Part shown: positions 6,921-13,363 of the stretch, one piece after another
How positions within the stretch are numbered: position 1 is the first letter of the stretch
How the letters are laid out: every line of letters starts with the position of its first letter
DNA from: QFOX01 sp044237845
Lineage (GTDB): Bacteria > Pseudomonadota > Alphaproteobacteria > Rickettsiales > UBA3002
DNA: 18,043 nucleotides
Direction: 5' to 3'
Assembly (NCBI GenBank): GCA_044237845.1
Contig: JBIIEL010000039.1
Location: 1 to 18,043, forward strand
The notes under the pieces: model-generated
Database searches by the model: none
Told to the model about the DNA's origin: nothing
The model's input: only the letters and a program-made list of their open reading frames with translations
Made by a program: the position numbers and the translations under genes

Positions 6921-8329
6921 ATGATCACGCCCAACATGTTCATTCTGTTGCTCACAAGTGGACATTAGGGATTGCCACGGGTCTTGGTGCTATTATCGCG
7001 GCTCCCTACCTCTTCACGGCGCTTGGATCAGAAACCACCGTTGGTGACACCATGGCATTGCTTCATGGAGACGGCCTTGGCACGGGACTGGCGGGGGTAA
7101 TTAATGGTGGAATCAGCCATATTCCATTGGTAGGAGAAGCGCTTGTTTCAGGCGGGTATGCAAGCCTTGTTGCAACAGCTGGCATAGGCATTGGTGGTAT
7201 CTTACTCGCGAATTATCTTGAAAAAAAAGAGCATTTGCATCCGACAGATGGGATCAAATGGAGCAAGGTCATCCGCTACGCCTCGTTGGCGACCAGCATG
7301 CTGATCGCCTTGCCTTCGATACTCACTGGCCTGAGTGTTGGCCTTTCTTTTTTGGCAATCACCTTTGGAGGTATTGCCTTTGGTATTAAAGTTCTTGGGT
7401 TGCTTTCCATAACACTTGGTTCTGCCGGTGCAAAAGGAGGGGTAAGTCTTGCTGCAGCCACTTTGCCCCATCTTTTTACCTGTGGGGCATCACTGCTGCC
7501 TGTTTTTGGTTCAGTGCTTCTTTCCGATAAAGCAGAAGGGAAACCGGATCGTAGTGGACTAACAATGAAGTTGCTGTCGGCGACGCCGATTGTAAAAGAT
7601 CTGCCGTGTGAACTCACATTTCAGCTGCTGGATTCCACCGGTCGAGTGCTTACTCCCGATGAACTGGCAATGGTTCATACCAAAAAACTACACACTATGA
7701 TTGTTGACCATTCCTTGACGGATTACCACCATCTTCATCCGCAATATGATCCGCAGCGTGGGGTTTTTGTTTGTCATTTCACCCCGCGCATGACGCATTC
7801 TTACCGCGCATGGCACGATATCACGCTGGCTAAAACAGGAGCGCAGACTTTTCTTGCGAATGAGCTACCCGCCGTGGTGGGCGTCAAAATCCCTCCTACC
7901 GTCATGCCCTCTTCGCGTGTGGTAACGGAAGACCTGCAAGTCGGTATTCTCCCTGATGCCCCACTACGGGCTGGAAAAGAGGGTATGTTGATGATCGATG
8001 TGCGTGGACGCATGGGTGAGGCGTTGAATGATCTTGAGCCTTTGATGGGAGCCTATGCGCATCTGGTGGGGTTCAGTCAGGATGGTAAGCATATCATACA
8101 CTGTCATCCTATGGGGGATGAGCCGATTTCTGAGGCGGATCGTGGGCAGGGAATGCTACATTTTCATGTCGCGCCGGAGACAGAGGGGAATATAAAATTC
8201 TTCCTACAGATTAAGCGCAATGGCCGCGAGAGCACTATTCCTTTTGGTCAAACGGTGCTTTCCAGCAAAGAATTCGTTGCGCGTGTTGGACAATCTCGTC
8301 ACCAGCACGCTACTTTGGCCGTGGCATAA
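6917..8329 (+). CDS. Multi-spanning membrane protein fused to two histidine-rich modules
   Basis: The protein has 470 residues. The N-terminal half carries about five hydrophobic segments (roughly 16-37, 78-100, 119-145, 146-170, 176-203), rich in Gly and Ala. The C-terminal half holds two related modules. The first (about 215-325) contains HTMIVDHSLTDYHHLHP and later YRAWHDIT. The second (about 335-450) contains DLEPLMGAYAHLVGFSQDGK, then HIIHCHP (392-398) and HFH (415-417). Such DYxHLHP and LExxxGAxxHLV sequences occur in secreted or periplasmic proteins near heavy-metal genes, so metal (copper) binding is a reasonable but unproven guess. The frame begins only at TTG 6917, overlapping the upstream TGA; no other in-frame start lies before the first membrane segment. 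Weak CAGGG precedes it. Confidence 0.87.
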   Translation: MNDHAQHVHSVAHKWTLGIATGLGAIIAAPYLFTALGSETTVGDTMALLHGDGLGTGLAGVINGGISHIPLVGEALVSGGYASLVATAGIGIGGILLANYLEKKEHLHPTDGIKWSKVIRYASLATSMLIALPSILTGLSVGLSFLAITFGGIAFGIKVLGLLSITLGSAGAKGGVSLAAATLPHLFTCGASLLPVFGSVLLSDKAEGKPDRSGLTMKLLSATPIVKDLPCELTFQLLDSTGRVLTPDELAMVHTKKLHTMIVDHSLTDYHHLHPQYDPQRGVFVCHFTPRMTHSYRAWHDITLAKTGAQTFLANELPAVVGVKIPPTVMPSSRVVTEDLQVGILPDAPLRAGKEGMLMIDVRGRMGEALNDLEPLMGAYAHLVGFSQDGKHIIHCHPMGDEPISEADRGQGMLHFHVAPETEGNIKFFLQIKRNGRESTIPFGQTVLSSKEFVARVGQSRHQHATLAVA

Positions 8330-8376
8330 GCGTAGGTAAAATTTATAGAAATCAATAAGTGCTGCAGACCACATCT

Positions 8377-8413
8377 CCAGAAGAAAGGCTCCATAAGGTA
8401 GCCTTTCTTCTGG
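8377..8413. repeat. Perfect 14-bp inverted repeat abutting the tRNA-Ser 3' end
   Basis: CCAGAAGAAAGGCT (8377-8390) is perfectly complementary to AGCCTTTCTTCTGG (8400-8413) across a nine-base loop. Read on the minus strand, the stem begins exactly with the encoded CCA of the tRNA (8413-8411). No T run follows in either direction. It may be a terminator or processing hairpin for the tRNA transcript, and may also end the rightward unit that stops at 8329. Confidence 0.8.
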
Positions 8414-8502
8414 AGGAGGGGATGGGATTCGAACCCACGGTACGGAGTTAACCGTACAACGATTTAGCAAACCGTCGCCTTCAGCCACTCGGCCACCCCT
8501 CC
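8411..8502 (-). tRNA. tRNA-Ser, anticodon GCU (reads AGC/AGU)
   Basis: On the minus strand the gene folds as a class II tRNA: acceptor stem GGAGGGG (8502-8496) with CCCCTCC (8421-8415), D-arm GCCGAGTGGCTGAAGGC, anticodon loop TTGCTAA with GCT at 8466-8468, a long variable arm with a 6-bp stem GTACGG/CCGTAC, and the T-loop TTCGAAT. CCA is encoded (8413-8411). The discriminator base is T (8414), whereas bacterial tRNA-Ser usually has G. The long variable arm, the main identity element for seryl-tRNA synthetase, is intact, so it should be functional. Confidence 0.95.
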
Positions 8503-8701
8503 GCTAGCGGTTCTTGGCGCATTGCGCCTTAGAACTGCTTGCGCCCACCGAAGCTCTAAGAGCGAAGGCGGGCATCGCGAGCTATTGCGATTCGGGCGCT
8601 GGTGTAGCAAGCGCTTTCGCAAAGCTCAACCTTTTTTGCGATGTCTGATTGAAATGCGCTGCAATAGCGGTTAATCGGATGCGTACACAAGGGAAGGTTC
8701 C
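8503..8701. other. Hairpin-rich intergenic spacer between tRNA-Ser and the phosphatase gene
   Basis: About 200 bp without a convincing gene. It contains the palindrome CCGCTAGCGG (8501-8510), a stem GTTCT/AGAAC plus GGCGC/GCGCC (8510-8535) and a small stem GCTCT/AGAGC (8553-8563). The minus strand must hold the tRNA promoter, but I see no strong consensus pair. A minus-strand frame of 69 codons crosses it but has no ribosome site or family motif. Confidence 0.5.
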
Positions 8702-9265
8702 ATGCGGCGGCGTACAAAACAGATGGCACTGGCAAGCATCGCCGCGATTTTACTGTTCGCAGCATTTTTGGGGCTACAACTGCATTTTGATAATTTTCAT
8801 GAAGTCATTCCCAATGAACTCTATCGCTCCGCGCAGCTTGATGCAGAGGATATCAAGCATCATGTGGAGAAGAAGGCGATTCGCTCTATCCTGAACCTAC
8901 GTGGCGCGCATGAGGGGCAGGTCTGGTATGACGAAGAAGTCGCGGAAACAGAGCGCCTCGGGATTTCACATATCGATTTTAAAATGTCAGCGACTGAGGA
9001 GTTGAGTACGGAACAGGCGCTGGCACTCATTGAAGTCATGCGTAAGGCTCCCAAGCCGATGCTGATTCATTGCCGTTCGGGGGCGGATCGCACAGGTCTT
9101 GCCGCTGCTTTTTATGTGGCTGCAGTGGCGAAATTAGGCGAGGAATCCGCTGAGCGCCAGCTTTGGATTCATTACGGACATTTGCCGTTTTATTTTAACG
9201 GTTCTTACGCCATGGATCGCACATTCGAGCGGCTTGAGCCAGTTCTCGGCTTTAAAGACTCCTAA
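8702..9265 (+). CDS. Membrane-anchored dual-specificity/tyrosine-type phosphatase
   Basis: The 187-residue product starts with basic residues and one hydrophobic segment (about 9-28), an uncleaved anchor or signal. A cysteine-phosphatase domain follows. The P-loop is IHCRSGADRTG (122-132), fitting the CX5R signature with nucleophile C124 and R130. Upstream lie ELYRSAQL (39-46) and SILNLRG (62-69), typical of small DSP-like bacterial phosphatases related to the plant and fungal atypical DSP family. The phosphatase domain is expected outside the cytoplasmic membrane if the anchor is N-in. The substrate is unknown; phosphotyrosine, phospholipid or inositol phosphate are all possible. An AGGGAAGG stretch precedes the ATG. 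It lies 54 bp before rimO on the same strand. Confidence 0.88.
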   Translation: MRRRTKQMALASIAAILLFAAFLGLQLHFDNFHEVIPNELYRSAQLDAEDIKHHVEKKAIRSILNLRGAHEGQVWYDEEVAETERLGISHIDFKMSATEELSTEQALALIEVMRKAPKPMLIHCRSGADRTGLAAAFYVAAVAKLGEESAERQLWIHYGHLPFYFNGSYAMDRTFERLEPVLGFKDS

Positions 9266-9319
9266 CCCGCTTGCAAGCGCGGGTAAGCTATGCTCTAACG
9301 CGCCGAATTGTGAGGATGT

Positions 9320-10684
9320 ATGGCGCGCAGCAGCACCAGTAAGAATAAGGAAGAGAAAAATGTTGGCTTGACCCGCAGGGTCGGGTTTGTGTCGCTGGGC
9401 TGCGCCAAAGCGCTGGTGGATTCGGAACGTATCCTCACCAAGCTTCGCGCGGAAGGTTACGAACTCGCGCCGGATTATCAAGGCTCTGACCTTGTGATTG
9501 TCAACACTTGCGGCTTTCTCGATTCTGCGCGGGAGGAGTCGCTGAGCGCGATTGGTGATGCGCTGAACGATAATGGTAAGGTGATTGTCACTGGCTGCCT
9601 TGGCGCCGAGCCGGAGGTGATCACTGAGCGCTTCCCCAACGTGCTCGCGATTACGGGGCCACAGCATTACGAAGCGGTGATGGACGCCGTGCATAAGGCG
9701 CTTCCACCGCTGCATGATCCGTTCATGGATCTGGTACCGGAGCAGGGAATCAGGCTCACGCCGCGGCATTATGCCTATCTCAAAATCTCGGAAGGCTGCA
9801 ATAACCGCTGCTCGTTCTGCATCATTCCCGCACTGCGTGGCGACCTTGTCAGCCGTCCTGTGACAGACGTGCTGCGCGAGGCGGAAACCCTCGCCAAAGC
9901 GGGTGTGAAAGAACTGCTCGTGATTTCGCAGGACACCAGTGCTTACGGTGTTGATCTGAAATACGCGGGCGGTGAGTGGCGCGGGCGCGAAGTCAAAACA
10001 CAAATGACTGCAATGTGCGAAGCACTGGCCGAGCTAGGCATCTGGGTGCGGTTGCATTATGTGTATCCGTACCCGAGTGTAGATTCGGTGATGCCGCTGA
10101 TGGCGGACGGGCGGATTCTGCCTTATCTCGACATCCCCTTCCAGCATGCCAGCCCGAAGGTGCTCAAAGCCATGCGTCGCCCCGGTAATCAGGAAAAAAC
10201 AGCGGCGCGCATTGCGGCGTGGCGCAACCAGGTGCCGGATCTCACCCTGCGCTCGACCTTTATCGTCGGCTTCCCTGGTGAGACAGAAGAGGACTTCCAG
10301 TTCCTCCTCGATTGGATGGACGAAGTATCGCTCGACCACGTGGGCTGCTTTAAATATGAGGATGTGGTCGGCGCCCCCGCCAACCATCTCGGTGACCACG
10401 TGCCTCAAGCGTTGAAAGAGGAGCGTTACGCACGCTTTATGGAGAAGGCGCAAGCGATTTCCGCGCGCAAACTACAAACAAAAATCGGCACCAAGCAGCT
10501 TTCGATTGTAGATGCGATTGCGGATGGAAAACTTATCTGCCGCACCCGTGCAGATGCACCGGAGGTAGATGGCAACGCCTTTGCGCCGATGCAAAAAGGC
10601 ATCCGCGTGGGTGATTTCGTGACGCTCGATATCACCGATGCTGATGCGTATGACCTTTATGGAATGGTAATCAATCATGGCTAA
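9320..10684 (+). CDS. rimO: Ribosomal protein S12 methylthiotransferase RimO
   Basis: RimO is a radical-SAM enzyme that methylthiolates the conserved aspartate of ribosomal protein S12. The N-terminal MTTase domain has its three cluster cysteines in SLGCAK (C28), VNTCGF (C64) and TGCLG (C93). The radical-SAM motif EGCNNRCSFC supplies C160, C164 and C167. A C-terminal TRAM domain (about 385-452) includes the pattern ADAPEVDGNAF. The SLGCAKALVDSE start and the PYLDIPFQHASPKVLKAMRR region are characteristic of RimO rather than MiaB. Length (454) is normal. GAGGA lies just before the ATG. The stop overlaps the lepB start by eight bases, so the two are coupled. Confidence 0.96.
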   Translation: MARSSTSKNKEEKNVGLTRRVGFVSLGCAKALVDSERILTKLRAEGYELAPDYQGSDLVIVNTCGFLDSAREESLSAIGDALNDNGKVIVTGCLGAEPEVITERFPNVLAITGPQHYEAVMDAVHKALPPLHDPFMDLVPEQGIRLTPRHYAYLKISEGCNNRCSFCIIPALRGDLVSRPVTDVLREAETLAKAGVKELLVISQDTSAYGVDLKYAGGEWRGREVKTQMTAMCEALAELGIWVRLHYVYPYPSVDSVMPLMADGRILPYLDIPFQHASPKVLKAMRRPGNQEKTAARIAAWRNQVPDLTLRSTFIVGFPGETEEDFQFLLDWMDEVSLDHVGCFKYEDVVGAPANHLGDHVPQALKEERYARFMEKAQAISARKLQTKIGTKQLSIVDAIADGKLICRTRADAPEVDGNAFAPMQKGIRVGDFVTLDITDADAYDLYGMVINHG

Positions 10685-11396
10685 CGCCGAGAAGAAAAAA
10701 GAAACGACAGGCGAGATGATACGCTCTTTTGCGGTTGCGATTCTGATTGCGCTGGTATTCCGCTCGGTAGCGTATGAGCCATTTCATATCCCCTCCGGCT
10801 CGATGCTTTCGACGCTCTACAAGGGCGACTATGTGTTCGTGTCGAAATTTTCATATGGCTATAGCCGCTTCTCCTTTCCCTTCGGCTTTAAATTTTTTGA
10901 AGGGCGTATCCTCGCCAGTGAGCCAAAACGCGGCGATGTGGTGGTATTCCGCCTGCCAACCAACACACGCATCGATTATATCAAGCGCATCATCGGCATG
11001 CCGGGCGACCATGTGCAAATGAAGCATAGCCGTCTCTACATCAACGGCGAGTTGGTAGAGCAAACGCGCCGTGGTGAAGTAAATGTCATTAGCATGACCG
11101 GTGAAGTGAAGCCTGTGCCCCGCTTTGAGGAAGTGCTTCCCGGTGGCCGCAGCCATATTACGCTCGACCAGACGCCGGACGGCAACCTCGACAATACGGA
11201 AGAGTTTGTGGTGCCCGAGGGGCATTATTTTATGATGGGTGACAATCGCGATGATTCCGCCGATAGTCGCTATCGCGATTCGGATGGAACCGCGCTTGTC
11301 GGCTTTGTTCCGTTTGAAAATTTCATTGGTCGGGCAGAAATTATCGCTGTGTCGTGGAGTGGTGAACCCGGCCGCTGGTTCAAAAAAATCGAGTAG
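10677..11396 (+). CDS. lepB: Signal peptidase I
   Basis: LepB cleaves signal peptides from exported proteins at the outer face of the cytoplasmic membrane. The 239-residue protein has one N-terminal membrane segment (about 15-32). The catalytic serine is S42 in IPSGSM, the general base K103 in IDYIKRIIGMPGD, and the conserved box GDNRDDSADSR is at 188-198. A single membrane span is typical of alphaproteobacterial LepB. It overlaps rimO by eight bases and is followed after four bases by rnc, so rimO–lepB–rnc form one transcription unit. The exported protein at 4232-4798 carries the type of signal this enzyme processes. Confidence 0.97.
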   Translation: MANAEKKKETTGEMIRSFAVAILIALVFRSVAYEPFHIPSGSMLSTLYKGDYVFVSKFSYGYSRFSFPFGFKFFEGRILASEPKRGDVVVFRLPTNTRIDYIKRIIGMPGDHVQMKHSRLYINGELVEQTRRGEVNVISMTGEVKPVPRFEEVLPGGRSHITLDQTPDGNLDNTEEFVVPEGHYFMMGDNRDDSADSRYRDSDGTALVGFVPFENFIGRAEIIAVSWSGEPGRWFKKIE

Positions 11397-11400
11397 CCAA

Positions 11401-12066
11401 ATGATGTCGCTTCAAGATTCGCTTGGCTATCATTTTCGTAATGCGACACTGCTCAAACATGCACTTACACATCGCTCCGCAGTACGCGGTGAGCAGGATG
11501 AAAATAATCAACGGCTTGAATTTTTAGGCGACTCTGTGCTCGGAATGTTGATCGCTGAAATGCTCTATCGGCTTTACCCTGCAGAGGCCGAGGGAGACCT
11601 CAGTAAGCGGCTTGTGTCGCTGGTCAATGGTGCGCATCTCGCGGGCATTGCAAAGACGATGAGGCTTGGAGAACATCTCATCCTTAGTGAAGGCGAAGAA
11701 GAGCAGGGCGGGCGCGAAAACCCCTCGAACCTCGAGGATGCGTGCGAGGCACTGCTCGGTGCTGTGTATCTCGATGGCGGGTTAGACGCGGCACGCGGAT
11801 TGGTCGACCGGTTCTGGCGCACCCATGCCGAAACCATGAAAGCGCCCCCGAAGGACGCCAAGACCGCCTTGCAAGAATGGGCGCAGGGGCGCGGGCTGCC
11901 GCTGCCGGAATATCGGCTGGTGAGCGCCGAAGGTCCCAGCCACGCGCCGCATTTTATTATTGATGTTTTTGTTGAAAATCAGGGGACTTCCCGGGGTGAG
12001 GCAGGCACCAAGCGCCTCGCCGAACGCCTCGCCGCCGCTGCCATGCTCGCTCAAGTCGGTGTATAA
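11401..12066 (+). CDS. rnc: Ribonuclease III
   Basis: RNase III cuts double-stranded RNA in rRNA precursors and regulatory RNAs. The signature NQRLEFLGDSVLG is at residues 36-48. The four metal ligands by family alignment are E40, D44, D113 and E116 (in DACEALLGAVYLD). The double-stranded RNA binding domain occupies about 152-221 and ends with GTKRLAERLAAAAML. Length of 221 residues is normal. The frame stays open upstream into lepB, but the ATG at 11401, four bases after the lepB stop, gives the expected N-terminus. In many proteobacteria era follows; here an unrelated gene does. Confidence 0.96.
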   Translation: MMSLQDSLGYHFRNATLLKHALTHRSAVRGEQDENNQRLEFLGDSVLGMLIAEMLYRLYPAEAEGDLSKRLVSLVNGAHLAGIAKTMRLGEHLILSEGEEEQGGRENPSNLEDACEALLGAVYLDGGLDAARGLVDRFWRTHAETMKAPPKDAKTALQEWAQGRGLPLPEYRLVSAEGPSHAPHFIIDVFVENQGTSRGEAGTKRLAERLAAAAMLAQVGV

Positions 12067-12089
12067 AATTAATAAATCACTAATGTAAA

Positions 12090-12145
12090 TCTTCACAGAA
12101 CTGTCACATTTCTCGGCGAACAATCTGCTATTATGTAGGTATGAG
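12090..12145 (+). promoter_or_regulatory. Putative promoter region resembling that of the 6225 gene
   Basis: TCTTCAC-AGAA-CTGTCAC (12090-12107) has the same 11-base periodicity as the PHO-like box at 6142-6159, though only the second unit fits well. An extended -10 TGCTATTAT (12126-12134) follows, then GGTATGAG (12138-12145). At 6153-6198 the same order occurs: CTGTCACA, a -10-like element, GGTATGAG, with spacing differing by one base. It lies within 112 bp upstream of the orphan gene at 12202. Confidence 0.45.
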
Positions 12146-12201
12146 AATTCGTTCTGAACATCGTTTTTTTGCTTTTCCTGCGCAGCAGCGAGGGGGGCGT
12201 T

Positions 12202-13311
12202 ATGGCGTCTAAAGAAGTTCAAAGTGCCAAGCTTCATCTGACTCAGCAGGGTAAAAAGCTTCAGTCACTCTTTGGCACCATGCATCCAACGGAAGACCGT
12301 TTGAAAGAATGGAAAAATGGTCTGGATGAAGTTCAGACAAACCTCAAAAAATTTGACGCCACATATAAGGATCAACCAGTCATTAAAAATGAAGTGACTG
12401 CGGAGCGTGATTCGCTGAGTCGCTACGTCACGCAATGTATTGCGACCTATGAAGAGAAAGCGAAAGTTAAATATAAGTTCGAGTATAAAGAGGCAAAGCT
12501 TGCTGATGAACCACCTGTCACTGACAAGCAGGCTGACGGTGCAAAGAAAACAGACCAAGCTGCGACGCCATCTGCCACTCCTACGTCGGGGACGAGTGAG
12601 TCGCAAAAGCAAGGTGATGCGGATGGTAAGGCGCTAATTCCGAAAGCAACCAACGCGGGTGCCGCTACTGGTAATCTTATCAATGACGGTGTGAATGCTG
12701 TCAAAGACATGTTCGATGGTAAAGATGATAAGTCCAAGGTCGCGCCGAGCACGCCAGCCAGCGCCGCGGAATCGCAGGATGACAAAAACAAGGGAAAAGG
12801 AAACGGCGAAAAGGATAAAAACACCTTCGATTGGGGCACCTTGATCGGCGGCCTGCTAGGCGCTGGTGGCGGCTGGTTAGCGGGGAGTGTTTTTGGCAGC
12901 GGCACCTTCGGTAAAATCGCAGCAGTTTGTTTGGCGATTGGTGGTTTCTTCATGGGGCAAAAATTTTCGGGCAAGATTAATGGATTGCTTGGTCGTTCTG
13001 ATTCGTCGAAGCCAAACGAAGATGATAAGAAAAAAGAAAAGCAGCTTGAGCTAGAGAAGGGCAAAACGCCTGAAGAAATTGAACGGTTGCGAGAAAAAAC
13101 AGCGGCAGATGAAGCCAAAGCGGTGCAAGAAAAGCTTAAGCGTGATCTGGCAGAGCATCAGCAGATTTATGACGCGTATCAGAAAGAAGCAGCGGAGCTG
13201 AAAGCGATGTCTGCTGAGAATCATAGCCAGATTTCGGCGACTTATGGAGATGCTGGATCTTCTTTTTCTCCGCCAGCGCCTAAGCGTCATTCATTCTTTC
13301 AACGCGGATAA
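12202..13311 (+). CDS. Hypothetical membrane/coiled-coil protein with glycine-rich hydrophobic hairpin
   Basis: The 369-residue product has no recognised family. Order of parts: a charged helical N-terminal region (1-100), a low-complexity linker rich in Ala, Thr, Ser, Lys and Asp (100-210), two adjacent Gly-rich hydrophobic segments (about 211-233, WGTLIGGLLGAGGGWLAG, and 237-255), a highly charged coiled-coil region (275-340), and a short Ser/Pro tail. The Gly-rich pair resembles glycine-zipper membrane hairpins. No signal peptide is seen, so both ends probably lie in the cytoplasm. The ATG at 12202 follows an AGGGGGG site; a longer frame from 12169 is less likely. It occupies the place where era often follows rnc and has its own putative promoter. 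Confidence 0.85.
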   Translation: MASKEVQSAKLHLTQQGKKLQSLFGTMHPTEDRLKEWKNGLDEVQTNLKKFDATYKDQPVIKNEVTAERDSLSRYVTQCIATYEEKAKVKYKFEYKEAKLADEPPVTDKQADGAKKTDQAATPSATPTSGTSESQKQGDADGKALIPKATNAGAATGNLINDGVNAVKDMFDGKDDKSKVAPSTPASAAESQDDKNKGKGNGEKDKNTFDWGTLIGGLLGAGGGWLAGSVFGSGTFGKIAAVCLAIGGFFMGQKFSGKINGLLGRSDSSKPNEDDKKKEKQLELEKGKTPEEIERLREKTAADEAKAVQEKLKRDLAEHQQIYDAYQKEAAELKAMSAENHSQISATYGDAGSSFSPPAPKRHSFFQRG

Positions 13312-13363
13312 TCTCCACAAGAACCCTTGCATTCTGCGGGAATGCCGCTAATTTGCCCGGCCT

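Noticed and set aside
8556..8765. A small minus-strand frame upstream of tRNA-Ser
   Set aside because: It overlaps the phosphatase start, lacks a ribosome site and recognisable protein features, and crosses hairpin-rich DNA.
9266..9285. CCCGC…GCGGG inverted repeat after the phosphatase gene, considered as a terminator
   Set aside because: The stem is short, contains a competing inner palindrome and is not followed by a T run. The phosphatase and rimO may be cotranscribed.
9134..10003. A 289-codon minus-strand frame opposite the phosphatase and rimO
   Set aside because: It is antisense to two well-supported genes, with no ribosome site and no family features.
13328..13344. GCATTC/GAATGC hairpin just before parC, considered as a leader element
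   Set aside because: A six-pair stem alone, with no U run or conserved partner sequence, is not distinguishable from chance.
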